A stretch of 64,000 nt of DNA from Acidaminococcus hominis (GCF_900291475.1 NZ_OLMM01000004.1:428118-492117); one strand, 5' to 3'. Counted from the first letter of the stretch, positions 24,292 through 33,076 are shown. A program made the numbers and translations. Notes: a model not told the origin generated them from the sequence alone.

Positions 24292-26079
24292 ATGAACCAT
24301 AAAATCCAATTGCTGGCCATTGCGCCCTATGAAGCCCTGAAACATGTAATCCTGGAAACGGCCAAAGAATTTCCCCAGCTCCAGGTTACGGTGGAAGTCG
24401 GCACCATTTATGAAGGCGTAGAAAAACTGAAACAGCACCACCTGGAAAACTACGATGCCGTCCTGTCCCGGGGCGGTACCAAAATGGAAGTGGAAAAGAA
24501 CACCACCCTGCCGGTTTTCGGCATCCCCATTTCCTACTACGACCTGCTCCACATCATCAAGCTGGTGGAACACTACCAGGGGAAGGCCGCCATCCTGTCC
24601 TACGAAAATATTGCCAACTCGGCCCGGGTGCTCTGTGACGTATTGCAGCTGCATTTTGACATTTATAATATCGACCAATGGCATAATGCTGCCGAAAAAG
24701 TAACCCAGTTAAAGGAAATGGGCTACACTCTGATTATCGGGGACGCCGTATCCGTGGAATATGCGGAGAAACTGGGCATGCAGAATGTCCTGCTGACCTC
24801 CGGCCGGGAAAGCGTCCGGGAGGCCCTGACCCAGGTCACCCAGGTTACCACCTATCTGCGCCGGGCCACCGCCGAAAACACCCTGTTCCATGCCGGACTC
24901 AGCCGGCAGGGCGTACACCTGCTCTGTTATGACGAAACGGGAGAGCTGCTCTACGACGACCTGCCCAAGAACCTGCACAAACTGCAAACCTTCTGCCGGC
25001 GGCTGCTGCCTGCAATCCGCACCGAAGGGGACAAAACCGTGTACCGCAAACTGCCGGAGGGCTTTTTTGAAATCAGGGCCCAGCGCCACCACTATCGGAA
25101 CGCCCCCTACAGCCTGTTTTTCATCCAGCCCCAGCGCTTCTTTACCCAGTCCGGGACCCCGCCCTATCTAACCTTTTACGAAGCCTCCTCCGGCCACAGT
25201 GAGCAGCGGGGCCTGCCCAATTTTTTGCAGATTGTTTCCCCGACCGCCTGGACACAGGCCCTGGAAATGGCCAAAAGCGTCCAGCCCCTGTGCATTACCG
25301 GGGCCCCCGGCACAGAAGGGGACATTTTCTGCCAGCAGCTCTACGAAAAAAGCGGCCGCACCCAAACGCCCCTGCTGCAGCTGGACTGCCGGCTGCTGCA
25401 CCAGGAGGACATTCTCCATTTCTGCACGGACCCCCATTCTCCCTTGTTTTTGGAGCAGGGTTCCCTCTGCTTTAGGAATCTGGAAGGCTTGGCACCGGAG
25501 CTATTTACCCTGCTGGTAGATGAACTGGCCGCTGCCCGCTACAGCGCCACCGGCCGGCTGTACTTTCAGCTGACCGGCAGCCCGGAAGATCCTCTGCTCC
25601 AGGAAAGGCTTACCGTCCTGAGGGAAACCTTCCGGGTCTTCCACATCCCCCTGCCGTCCCTGGCCCACAAGGAGGACAAAATCCTGAACTACGCCCTGCT
25701 CTACCTCCAGCACCACAACCACCTATACGATACCAAACTGGTGGGCATGGATCCTGAGGCTGTAACCCTCCTGTGCCAATACAGCTGGCCCCAAAACACC
25801 AGCCAGCTGCGCCAGGTGCTGCGCCGGGCCATTGTACTTTCTACGGAGACGCCCTGGATCCGGGCCCACACCATCCGGCAGCTGCTCCGGCACGAGGAAG
25901 AAATCTTCCGGCCATCCCTAAGGCAGCCCCTGCCCCTCCACCAAACCCTGGACCAGCTTATCCAGGCCGTGGTCCAGAAAACCCTGGAAGAAGAAAATAT
26001 GAACCAAAGTGCCGCAGCAAGGCGGCTGGGCATCAGCCGTACCACCCTGTGGCGGCTGCTCAAAAAGAAAAAGGAATAA
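24292..26079 (+). CDS. PrpR-like transcriptional regulator with a degenerate AAA+ domain
   Basis: 595 residues. The N-terminal PrpR sensory domain runs to about 175 (DAVLSRGGTKMEVEK, GIPISYYDLLHIIKLVE). A linker region of about 170 residues follows, then a shrunken AAA+ region (about 315-500) and a C-terminal Fis-type helix-turn-helix (NQSAAARRLGISRTTLWRLLKKKKE). The Walker A site reads ITGAPGTEGD, without the GKE/T lysine. The GAFTGA sigma-54 loop is deleted and the Walker B aspartates are missing. It should therefore bind DNA without ATP-driven sigma-54 activation, as TyrR-like regulators do. ATG at 24292 follows AGGAGG. Its divergence from the dehydratase operon suggests it controls that operon in response to an organic acid. 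Confidence 0.85.
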   Translation: MNHKIQLLAIAPYEALKHVILETAKEFPQLQVTVEVGTIYEGVEKLKQHHLENYDAVLSRGGTKMEVEKNTTLPVFGIPISYYDLLHIIKLVEHYQGKAAILSYENIANSARVLCDVLQLHFDIYNIDQWHNAAEKVTQLKEMGYTLIIGDAVSVEYAEKLGMQNVLLTSGRESVREALTQVTQVTTYLRRATAENTLFHAGLSRQGVHLLCYDETGELLYDDLPKNLHKLQTFCRRLLPAIRTEGDKTVYRKLPEGFFEIRAQRHHYRNAPYSLFFIQPQRFFTQSGTPPYLTFYEASSGHSEQRGLPNFLQIVSPTAWTQALEMAKSVQPLCITGAPGTEGDIFCQQLYEKSGRTQTPLLQLDCRLLHQEDILHFCTDPHSPLFLEQGSLCFRNLEGLAPELFTLLVDELAAARYSATGRLYFQLTGSPEDPLLQERLTVLRETFRVFHIPLPSLAHKEDKILNYALLYLQHHNHLYDTKLVGMDPEAVTLLCQYSWPQNTSQLRQVLRRAIVLSTETPWIRAHTIRQLLRHEEEIFRPSLRQPLPLHQTLDQLIQAVVQKTLEEENMNQSAAARRLGISRTTLWRLLKKKKE

Positions 26080-26119
26080 AAAAACAGGAGAAACCGGACT
26101 TGCGGTTTCTCCTGTTTTA
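26078..26119. terminator. Bidirectional terminator between the regulator and mutY
   Basis: AAACAGGAGAAACC and GGTTTCTCCTGTTT form a 14-bp stem with an A-run before and T-rich DNA after it. It serves both converging genes. Confidence 0.9.
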
Positions 26120-26129
26120 TTTTCGGCTT

Positions 26130-27194
26130 TTAAAATTCCAGTACCGGAGCCAATTCCCCCTGGCAGATTTTCTCCGCCAGCTTGGCGTGAGGCCCGGCCA
26201 GCGGCAGGCGCTGCCATTCTTCAGGGCTGAGCCAAAGATATTCCCCCTCCGGCACCTGGCTGCCGTTCAATAGATACCCGGTCATCAGCCAAATCTGGTG
26301 GGTAAATACGTGCTTGTGGCTCCACACGGCTGCTTCCGTCCGGCCTCCCAGCAGCTGTTCCAGCCCTGCCTTGGCAGCCGATTCCGCGGCCTCCAGCACC
26401 ATGGGAAATTCCCACATGGACGCCAGCATGCCCTTTTCCGGCCGCTTGTGCAGCAGGTACCGTCCCTCCTGTTCCCACAGGGCACAGGCTGCATAAAACA
26501 CCTTCTGGGGGGCTTTTTTGCTTTTGACGGGCAGTTCTTCCTCCCGGCCTTCCGCTCTAGCCTGGCAGACCCCTGTCAGGGGGCAAAGAGAGCAGCGGGG
26601 ATGCCGGGGAATGCAGACTTCCGCGCCCAGATCCATCATGGCCTCGTTAAAGTCCCCTGGCCGCTCCCCGGGAATGGCCTTTTCAGCCAGCCGGGTCAGG
26701 GTATTTTTCCCCGCAGTGCCGGCAATATCCTCGTCCACCCCGTACAGCCGGGCCAGCACCCGCAGCAGATTTCCGTCCACGGCGGGGATTTTCTGCCCGT
26801 AGGCCATGGACAGAATGGCCCCTGCAGTATAGGCTCCAATCCCCGGCAGGCTGCGCAGGGCTTTCTCCTCCTGGGGCACCTGTCCCCCGTACTGGACCAG
26901 CACCTGCTGGGCCGCCTTGTGCAGGTTCCTGGCCCTGCTGTAGTAGCCCAGCCCCTGCCAGGCCCGAAGCACCTGTTCTTCGCTGGCCTGGGCCAAGGCC
27001 TGAAGCGTTGGGAACTGTTGCCGCCAGCGGGCAAAATATTCCTTGACCGCTTCCGTCCGGGTCTGCTGGAGCATGATTTCCGATACCCACACCTGGTAGG
27101 GATCCCGGGGGCTCTTTTCCCGCCAGGGCAAGTCCCGCCGGTTCTGGTCAAACCAGGTCAGCAGCAGCTGGGGCCAGTTACTTGCCGGGGTCAA
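26130..27194 (-). CDS. mutY: A/G-specific adenine glycosylase
   Basis: About 355 residues with the MutY order. LPWR..DPYQVWVSEIMLQQTR is near the N-terminus, with the catalytic Glu in SEIMLQQT. The helix-hairpin-helix LPGIGAYTAGAI carries the family VDGN motif after it. The 4Fe-4S ligands are in CIPRHPRCSLCPLTGVC. A C-terminal NUDIX-like domain recognises 8-oxoG. It removes A mispaired with 8-oxoG. I place the start at TTG 27194 because GGAGG sits 6 nt upstream; ATGs at 27209 or 27218 lack a site. It overlaps the end of mutT, so the two are translationally coupled, a sensible anti-oxidative-mutation pair. Confidence 0.93.
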   Translation of the reverse strand: MTPASNWPQLLLTWFDQNRRDLPWREKSPRDPYQVWVSEIMLQQTRTEAVKEYFARWRQQFPTLQALAQASEEQVLRAWQGLGYYSRARNLHKAAQQVLVQYGGQVPQEEKALRSLPGIGAYTAGAILSMAYGQKIPAVDGNLLRVLARLYGVDEDIAGTAGKNTLTRLAEKAIPGERPGDFNEAMMDLGAEVCIPRHPRCSLCPLTGVCQARAEGREEELPVKSKKAPQKVFYAACALWEQEGRYLLHKRPEKGMLASMWEFPMVLEAAESAAKAGLEQLLGGRTEAAVWSHKHVFTHQIWLMTGYLLNGSQVPEGEYLWLSPEEWQRLPLAGPHAKLAEKICQGELAPVLEF

Positions 27195-27663
27195 GATGAA
27201 CCTCCGCATACACGTCATGGATTACGTGGTTGCAGTCCTCGTCAAACTGCACCGTGCCCCGGAGCTGTTTTCCCTGAAGCAGCAGAGGCAGCCAGCGTTT
27301 ATCCGCTTCCCACATCTCCTCATAGGGCAGATCCTTCACCGCAAACCACCGGGGCTCCATTTCTTCCGTTGCCCGGACCTGCCCCTGCCAACGGCGGACA
27401 AAGTACACCATGCCCACATGGGACCAGTTTCCATCAGAAGGCTGGTCAAAATAAATATCCCCCACCAGCTCCAGATCCTCCGGGCGGACCGTAAGTCCGC
27501 TTTCTTCCCACAGTTCCCGGACGGCACACTGCCGCAGGGTTTCCCCCGGTTCAAGCTTGCCCCCGAAACCGTTCCATTTGTTCACGCCCATGCCCCGCTT
27601 CTTCCGGCCCAGCAGTACCCGGCCCTGGGCATCAATGGGGTAAACCAAAGAAGTATCCCGCAT
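27178..27663 (-). CDS. mutT: MutT/MTH1-type 8-oxo-dGTP diphosphatase
   Basis: A 161-residue NUDIX hydrolase. The NUDIX box GGKLEPGETLRQCAVRELWEE is complete, with the GxxxExxxxxxxREUxEE spacing. The NKWNGFGGK approach and VHDVYAEVHL-like tail resemble MTH1-type enzymes that sanitise oxidised purine nucleotides. It overlaps mutY downstream and follows the M20 peptidase gene 9 bp upstream on the same strand. Substrate specificity is inferred from the family and from the partner mutY. Confidence 0.88.
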   Translation of the reverse strand: MRDTSLVYPIDAQGRVLLGRKKRGMGVNKWNGFGGKLEPGETLRQCAVRELWEESGLTVRPEDLELVGDIYFDQPSDGNWSHVGMVYFVRRWQGQVRATEEMEPRWFAVKDLPYEEMWEADKRWLPLLLQGKQLRGTVQFDEDCNHVIHDVYAEVHLDPGK

Positions 27664-27672
27664 ACCCGCCTC

Positions 27673-28794
27673 CTACTCCGTCAGCAGCGTTTTCACCAAC
27701 GCTGCAAGAAAGGCAAACCGGGGTTCCAGGCTGGAAATCAGCCCGTATTCCGTAACGGCGTGGCCATCTCCCCCAATAGGACCCATCCCGTCAATGGTGG
27801 GAATGCCCAGGGCAGAGGTAAAGTTGCCGTCACTGCCGCCCCCGGCTGCCTGCCAGTGGAAACGCAGCCCCAGATGCCCAGCCACCTGCTCCGCCTGCCG
27901 GCAGAAAGCCAGGGATTTTTCCGTAGGCAGCATGGGAGGCCGGGCTACCCCGCCGTCCACGTCCACCTTCACCCGACTGTCAAAGGGAGCAGCCTGCAGC
28001 TGCCGCAGGGCCTTGTCAATTCTCTCCCCCTCTGCCAGGGTCTTGATCCGCACATCCAGGACACAGGTGCATTCTGCCGCCAGCACATTGGCTGCAGTGC
28101 CGCCGTTCACCAGGCCAATATTCACCGTGGTGCCTGCTTCTGGGCTGGCCAAAGCTATAATTTTTTCTCCCCAGCGGATAAATTCGTTAATGGCACTGGC
28201 GCCTTTGTCCGGGTTTACCCCCGCATGGGAAGCAATTCCGTGGAAGGTCAGCCGGTACTTGGCAATGCCCTTCCGTTCGTTGACCAGATCCCCATTGGGC
28301 CGGGCCGATTCCATAATCAGTGCATGGTCCGCCTTTTGGGCTTCCCGCTCTATAATAGGCCGGGAAAACCGGGAGCTGATCTCTTCGTCCGGGTTAAACA
28401 GCAGGCAGACACTGCCCTTGGCCTTTTCCGCGCTGAGCAGCTCCGCCAGATATACCATGAACAGGTCCCCGCATTTCATATCCGAAGCCCCAGGACCCTT
28501 AAACTTGTCCCCTTCCGTAGAAAACGGCCGCTGGGCCGCCGTGCCCGGGGGGAATACCGTATCCATATGGCCCAAAAGAATTACATCATAGTGGTCCTCC
28601 CGACCCCATACCGCCTTCAGACAGGGTCCCACTTCCTCCCCAACGGGAATCAGGGTCGTTTGCCAGCCCGCCTTGTCCAAGCGGTTTTGCAGCCAGGCCG
28701 CCACCTTGGCCGTTCCTTCCGGATACCGGCTAAAAGACTCCAGACCCACCAGCTCCGCCAAATCCGCCAAATATTGCGTTACATCCAGTGCCAT
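27673..28794 (-). CDS. M20-family metallopeptidase (carboxypeptidase G2-like)
   Basis: A 373-residue zinc amidohydrolase. The first metal motif is LLGHMDTVFPPGT (about 73). ASDMKCG follows, then NPDEEISS with the catalytic Glu. The dimerisation (lid) domain contains GIASHAGVNPDKG. The C-terminal part has GGGSDGNF and GDGHAVTEY with the last metal His. The family removes C-terminal glutamate from folates or peptides, or cleaves N-acyl amino acids. A folate or peptide role would fit the glutamate-centred metabolism but is inference. No signal peptide. Confidence 0.88.
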   Translation of the reverse strand: MALDVTQYLADLAELVGLESFSRYPEGTAKVAAWLQNRLDKAGWQTTLIPVGEEVGPCLKAVWGREDHYDVILLGHMDTVFPPGTAAQRPFSTEGDKFKGPGASDMKCGDLFMVYLAELLSAEKAKGSVCLLFNPDEEISSRFSRPIIEREAQKADHALIMESARPNGDLVNERKGIAKYRLTFHGIASHAGVNPDKGASAINEFIRWGEKIIALASPEAGTTVNIGLVNGGTAANVLAAECTCVLDVRIKTLAEGERIDKALRQLQAAPFDSRVKVDVDGGVARPPMLPTEKSLAFCRQAEQVAGHLGLRFHWQAAGGGSDGNFTSALGIPTIDGMGPIGGDGHAVTEYGLISSLEPRFAFLAALVKTLLTE

Positions 28795-28810
28795 CGCTTT
28801 GCTCCTTTAC

Positions 28811-28842
28811 AAAAAAGTACCCTGCAGGAAACTCCTGCAGGG
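28811..28842 (-). terminator. Terminator between pxpC and the M20 gene
   Basis: CCCTGCAGGA pairs with TCCTGCAGGG, followed by CTTTTTTG on the minus strand. An extended -10 element lies just upstream (28872-28880), so it may also act as an attenuator for M20-mutT-mutY. Confidence 0.8.
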
Positions 28843-28871
28843 CAAGGTTTTACTACTGCAGTTCTCACTGC

Positions 28872-28880
28872 ATTATACCA
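28872..28880 (-). promoter_or_regulatory. Extended -10 element ahead of M20-mutT-mutY
   Basis: TG-G-TATAAT reads on the minus strand (TATAAT at 28872-28877), with no good -35. The transcript would pass through the hairpin at 28811-28842 before the M20 start. Confidence 0.45.
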
Positions 28881-28894
28881 TATGAACAAAAATC

Positions 28895-29884
28895 TTACCG
28901 AGCGGTCATCAAGGCCGCTTCTTTTAGAAATTCCCGCTGCTTGGCCAACGCTCCTTCCGCTTCTGTCAGTGTCACCAATTTAAAGCGGAGCTTTTCTCCC
29001 GGGCGCAGCTGGGCCAGCCGGGGCAGATCTGCTTGAACTACCTGGCCAATTTTCGGATAGCCCCCGGTGGTTTGCCGGTCCGCCATCAGGATGATGGGAT
29101 TCCCGTCCGCCGGTACCTGGATGGACCCGAAGGTTACCGGTTCAGAAATCAGGGACTTGCCCTTTTCCTTGTAGGTAAGAGGTTCTTCCCCGGACAGCCG
29201 GTACCCCATCCGGTCCGATTGGGGCGTAATGGTGTAAGGCCGGCCAAAGAAGATGTTGTAACTCTCTTCCGTAAACCAGTCGTACTGTAGCCCTTCCGCT
29301 ACCCGAATGGGGCCAGGCTCCAGTACGCCTCCATTAGGGAGGGACCAGCCCATACTGGAGAAGGCCTTGCCTCCCTGTTTGGAAAGCTCTGCGGCAAAGG
29401 CTTTTTGGCTTTCCATCAGCGCTCCCACCGCCAGCTCTTCTCCGTCCTTTAAGGGTGCGCCTCCGACTCCGCCCAGCTTAGCCCGCAGGTAGGTGCTTTT
29501 GCTGCCCATAACCAGGGGCACGTCAAAGCCCCCAGCTACAGTAAGATAACCACGGGTTCCCGTTTTTGCCATGCCAAAAAGCAGGGTGCTGTCTTCTTTT
29601 ACATAAATGGCCCGGTTCATAGGCACGGGCACACCGCCCAGTTTGGCCTGGAGGTCAGCACCCGTCAGGGCAAAGACCAGCCCTGCCGGCAGCTTTAGTA
29701 CGGGCCCGCCCATGGTCATTTCCAGAGCCCCTTCCCCCGGCTTGTTCTGCACCAGTAGATTGCCCAATTCCAGGGACAAGGAGTCCATGGCTCCGCTGAC
29801 CAGTACTCCATATTTTTGGTAGCCATACCGCCCCAGATCCTGCAGGGTCGTCAAAGGGCCGCCTTTCTTCACAAGGATGTTCAT
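28895..29884 (-). CDS. pxpC: 5-oxoprolinase subunit C (biotin-dependent carboxyltransferase fold)
   Basis: A 329-residue protein of the KipA/PxpC family. It has GPLTTLQDLGRYGYQKYGVLVSGAMD at the start, GGPVLKL, AVAGGFDVPLVMGSKST-like (about 117) and LMADRQTTGGYPKIGQV near the end. With PxpA and PxpB it hydrolyses 5-oxo-L-proline to glutamate using ATP. Its start overlaps the pxpB stop by 4 bp. It feeds the organism's glutamate pool from pyroglutamate, a damage product of glutamine and glutamate. Confidence 0.92.
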   Translation of the reverse strand: MNILVKKGGPLTTLQDLGRYGYQKYGVLVSGAMDSLSLELGNLLVQNKPGEGALEMTMGGPVLKLPAGLVFALTGADLQAKLGGVPVPMNRAIYVKEDSTLLFGMAKTGTRGYLTVAGGFDVPLVMGSKSTYLRAKLGGVGGAPLKDGEELAVGALMESQKAFAAELSKQGGKAFSSMGWSLPNGGVLEPGPIRVAEGLQYDWFTEESYNIFFGRPYTITPQSDRMGYRLSGEEPLTYKEKGKSLISEPVTFGSIQVPADGNPIILMADRQTTGGYPKIGQVVQADLPRLAQLRPGEKLRFKLVTLTEAEGALAKQREFLKEAALMTAR

Positions 29885-30651
29885 TGTACGGCATCTCCCT
29901 TCTCTTTGGCTGCAATCTCGGCATACTCTTCCGGCGTAATGCTGTAAAATTCAATTCTATCCCCTGCCTGGAGCACACTGGGATGCTCCGGATCCTGAGG
30001 CCGAAACAGTTCTAGGGGCGTCCGGCCAATCAACTGCCACCCACCAGGGGTTTCCAACGGGTAAGCCCCGGTCTGGGTACCGGCAATACCTACTGTCCCT
30101 TTGGGAATTACCAGTCTGGGCGTATCTCGGCGAGGGGTGGCAATGGCTTCCGGCAATCCCCCAATGTAGGGGAAACCGGGAGCAAAACCAATCATGTACA
30201 CCAGATAATCACCGCTAGTGTGAATTTTCACCACTTCTTCCGGCGTCATATGGTGGTACTCTGCCACATACTCCAGGTCCGGTCCAAATTCCCCGCCGTA
30301 GCAGACAGGAATCCGCACCTTTTCTGTTTCAGCAGCTTCGCTGATTTCCAGTTTTTTTAATCTCTTTTTTAATTCCATAGCTGCTTCCCGGTAGCCCTTG
30401 GACAGCACCGGATCCTCGGGCAACTGGGATTTCTGGGCCAGAACCAGGGGATCATAAAAAATGGTCACCCCCGTATAGGAAGCTTCAAATTCCTGGATAC
30501 CCGGGAAGGGGTCCTCTTCCAGTGCCTTTACCAAAGCCCGGGCACAGCGCAGCAATTCCGGGTTGATGACATTTCCAAAAGACACCATAATGGCCGCCTC
30601 TCCCACAGGATGAATTTGGGCAGCCTGTAAATAGTCTTCTGCTTTATTCAT
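29881..30651 (-). CDS. pxpB: 5-oxoprolinase subunit B (KipI fold)
   Basis: 256 residues. The KipI/PxpB signature HPVGEAAIMVSFGN is near the start, YTGVTIFYDP follows, and GFAPGFPYIGGLP (about 150) and GIAGTQTGAYPLETPGGWQLIGRTP are downstream. ATG at 30651 is preferred, 8 nt after GGAG; a GTG 9 nt upstream is the alternative. In Bacillus the homologue was first described as an inhibitor of KinA, but with PxpA and PxpC it is the oxoprolinase. It lies between the NRAMP-like gene and pxpC. Confidence 0.92.
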   Translation of the reverse strand: MNKAEDYLQAAQIHPVGEAAIMVSFGNVINPELLRCARALVKALEEDPFPGIQEFEASYTGVTIFYDPLVLAQKSQLPEDPVLSKGYREAAMELKKRLKKLEISEAAETEKVRIPVCYGGEFGPDLEYVAEYHHMTPEEVVKIHTSGDYLVYMIGFAPGFPYIGGLPEAIATPRRDTPRLVIPKGTVGIAGTQTGAYPLETPGGWQLIGRTPLELFRPQDPEHPSVLQAGDRIEFYSITPEEYAEIAAKEKGDAVQ

Positions 30652-30663
30652 GGCCTTCACTCC

Positions 30664-31851
30664 TTATCCCAAAAGCTGGGGCAGCATATGCAGCACGGTC
30701 TGCACGCCCATATACAGCATTACTACAAAGACAATCCAACCTGTGATAATCAACAGCTGAGAATGGTGATATTCTCCCACAATTTTCTTATTCCGGGCAG
30801 CCAGCAGCAGGGAGCCCAGGATAATGGGCAAAATCAATCCGTTCAGGGCACCTACTACTACCAGCACGGTAACCGGCCGTCCAATAAAGGAAAACACAAA
30901 GGACGATACCAGGATAAACGCAATAATCAAGTAGCGATGGTATTTTTCCAAAGTAGGGCTGAAGGTCCGGATAAAGGAAACGGAGGTGTAGGCACAGCCC
31001 ACTACAGAAGTAATGGCAGCTGACCACATGACAATCCCGAAGATTTTATACCCTACATCCCCTACCGCCAACTGGAAAACAGAAGCCGGCGGGTTGGCAG
31101 GATCCAGGGTAAAGCCCTGGGCAATAACCCCCAAAGTAGCTAGGAACAGCAAAATCCGCATCAAGCTGGTAATACCAATGCCCATGAGAGAGCTGCGGTT
31201 TACCTGGTCCATATTTTCCACCCCGGAAATCCCCGCATCCAGCAGCCGATGGCCGCCGGCAAAGGTAATATAGCCGCCCACGCTGCCCCCAACCAAGGTC
31301 ACAATGGACATCACGTCTATGGTATCCGGCATTACGGTCTTGGAAATGGCCAGTCCCAGAGGCGGATGGGATGTAAAGGCTACGTAGATGGTCAGCAATA
31401 CCATCAGTCCCCCTACACACTGGGCAAATTTGTCCATGAGACTGCCAGCTTCCTTATTCAGGAAAATAAACACGGCAATTACTGTACTGATTAAAGCTCC
31501 TGCCACCGGAGAAATGCCAAACAGCACGTTAAGCCCCAGGCCAGCCCCACCAATATTGCCAATATTAAAGGCCAAGCCCCCGGCTACCACCAGTGCGGAC
31601 ACAAAATACCCCAATCCCGGCAGCACCAGGTTGGCAATATCCTGCCCTGGCTTTTTGGCTGCGGCAATAATGCGCCAAACGTTCAGTTGGGTAATGGCAT
31701 GAATAATGATGGTAGCCAAAATCACGAAGCCGAAGCTGGCTCCCAATCTTCCCGTAAATACAGTGGTTTGGGTTAAAAAACCGGGCCCGATGGCAGAAGT
31801 AGCCATCAAAAAAGCAGCTCCAAGCAGAACACTCAAATTCGACTCTTTCAT
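30664..31851 (-). CDS. NRAMP-superfamily transporter, YcsG-like, without metal-site motifs
   Basis: A 395-residue protein with about 11 hydrophobic helices and the NRAMP/APC fold. Helix 1 reads AIGPGFLTQTT where metal-transporting NRAMPs have DPGN. I see no MPH motif in helix 6; the nearest segment is FAGGHRLLDAG. The metal ligands are thus absent. The gene lies between pxpA and pxpB, the same neighbourhood as Bacillus ycsG. A role in importing 5-oxoproline or a related solute is more plausible than metal uptake. That is inference from context. Confidence 0.82.
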   Translation of the reverse strand: MKESNLSVLLGAAFLMATSAIGPGFLTQTTVFTGRLGASFGFVILATIIIHAITQLNVWRIIAAAKKPGQDIANLVLPGLGYFVSALVVAGGLAFNIGNIGGAGLGLNVLFGISPVAGALISTVIAVFIFLNKEAGSLMDKFAQCVGGLMVLLTIYVAFTSHPPLGLAISKTVMPDTIDVMSIVTLVGGSVGGYITFAGGHRLLDAGISGVENMDQVNRSSLMGIGITSLMRILLFLATLGVIAQGFTLDPANPPASVFQLAVGDVGYKIFGIVMWSAAITSVVGCAYTSVSFIRTFSPTLEKYHRYLIIAFILVSSFVFSFIGRPVTVLVVVGALNGLILPIILGSLLLAARNKKIVGEYHHSQLLIITGWIVFVVMLYMGVQTVLHMLPQLLG

Positions 31852-31926
31852 AACTAGGTTTCCTCCATTTCACGATTGGGTCAAAATTTAGAATGCAAAC
31901 GGGTATTCCTTGGCTGCAAACCACCT

Positions 31927-32694
31927 TTAGCGCAGGAACGTACCAGCAGCGGCAATTTCTACGCCATTCTCAGCCAATGCCTTACGGATTTTCTGGGTGA
32001 ACTGCAGCGCTTTTGGTCCATCCCCATGGACACAAATGGTATCAGCCTTTACAGGAATCACCTTGCCGCTAAGGGTGGTTACCTTCTTATCCAGTACCAT
32101 GGACAGCACCTGGGCAATGGATTTGTCTTCATCGGTAATCATGGCACCGGGCTGGGTCCGGGGCGTCAGGGAGCCGTCTTCCTGGTAGCTTCTGTCCGCA
32201 AATACTTCGGAAGCCACTACCAGACCTACCTTTTCCCCTGCCTTGACACTTTCGCTGCCAGCCAGGGCATAGAGAATAATTTCCGGGTCTACATCATAGA
32301 TGGCTTGGGCAATGGCTTCTGCCAGTTTGGGATCCTTGGCAGCCATATTGTACATGGCCCCATGGGGCTTTACATGCTGCAGTTTGGTGCCATGGGTCTT
32401 GGCAAAAGCGGACAAAGCCCCTACCTGATACACCACCATGGCGTACACATCAGCCGGAGATACAGCCATTTTCCGGCGGCCAAAGCCTACCAGGTCCGGA
32501 TACCCAGGATGGGCTCCCAGGGCCACGCCTCTTTTCACAGCTAGGTCCACGGTCTTTTTCATCACGGACGGATCACTGGCATGGAAGCCGCAGGCAATAT
32601 TGGCGGACGTAACCAGAGGCAGCACCTCTTCATCCAAGCCAATCTTGTAGGCACCAAAGCTTTCACCCAAGTCGGAATTCAAATCGATTTTCAT
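31927..32694 (-). CDS. pxpA: 5-oxoprolinase subunit A (LamB/YcsF family)
   Basis: A 255-residue TIM-barrel-like protein with the YcsF signature: [11 protein letters not shown] at the start, [11 protein letters not shown] (about 34), [15 protein letters not shown] (about 62), and VCVHGDG-type motif ([10 protein letters not shown]) near the end. It supplies the ring-opening subunit of ATP-dependent 5-oxoprolinase. First gene of pxpA-NRAMP-like-pxpB-pxpC, with AGGAGGG upstream and a promoter at 32744-32772. Confidence 0.95.
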   Translation of the reverse strand: MKIDLNSDLGESFGAYKIGLDEEVLPLVTSANIACGFHASDPSVMKKTVDLAVKRGVALGAHPGYPDLVGFGRRKMAVSPADVYAMVVYQVGALSAFAKTHGTKLQHVKPHGAMYNMAAKDPKLAEAIAQAIYDVDPEIILYALAGSESVKAGEKVGLVVASEVFADRSYQEDGSLTPRTQPGAMITDEDKSIAQVLSMVLDKKVTTLSGKVIPVKADTICVHGDGPKALQFTQKIRKALAENGVEIAAAGTFLR

Positions 32695-32743
32695 ACCAAT
32701 CCCTCCTAATTTGTATTTTGTATATAATATCCAGTATCAGTAT

Positions 32744-32772
32744 ATCGTATAAATCGACATTGATTCATTCAA
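32744..32772 (-). promoter_or_regulatory. Promoter of the pxp operon
   Basis: TTGAAT (32767-32772), 17 bp, TACGAT (32744-32749) on the minus strand, about 50 bp before pxpA. AT-rich repeats of GATA/TATAC lie downstream. Confidence 0.55.
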
Positions 32773-32860
32773 ATATTTCATGTATTCTGTTTGCTTTCTG
32801 ATTTAATGAAATAACAAGTTAGTTCCAAATCCATTGTTTTACTTTTTTACATTTTTACAA

Positions 32861-32900
32861 ACAAAAAGCAGGCCAAGCTGCGCTGCTTGGCCTGCTGCCT
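32861..32900 (-). terminator. Terminator of the MacAB-type exporter operon
   Basis: AGCAGGCCAAG pairs with CTTGGCCTGCT, with a T-run on the minus strand and a shorter one on the plus strand. Confidence 0.9.
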
Positions 32901-32907
32901 TTTTAGC

Positions 32908-33072
32908 TTATTTAACCATACGTACCAGTTCCATCAGACCCTTCACCACAATAGCAAAGAGTATCAATGCCCGGGTGCGGTCCTTTACGTCAAATTTCGT
33001 CTTGGGCCGGTGGCAAAACTCCACAAAACCCCGCCATTTCTGTCCCAAAGTGGGTTTTTGCTGCGCTGTCAT
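32908..33072 (-). CDS. Small hypothetical protein with a C-terminal hydrophobic segment
   Basis: 54 residues from ATG 33072, only 4 bp after the permease stop, so probably translated by coupling. The N-terminal half is basic (QKWRGFVEFCHRPKTKFD). The C-terminal half is a short hydrophobic stretch (ALILFAIVVKGLMELV). A longer in-frame start (33153) would overlap the permease gene. No family recognised. It may be an accessory peptide of the exporter; coding status is uncertain. Confidence 0.5.
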   Translation of the reverse strand: MTAQQKPTLGQKWRGFVEFCHRPKTKFDVKDRTRALILFAIVVKGLMELVRMVK

Positions 33073-33076
33073 GGCA

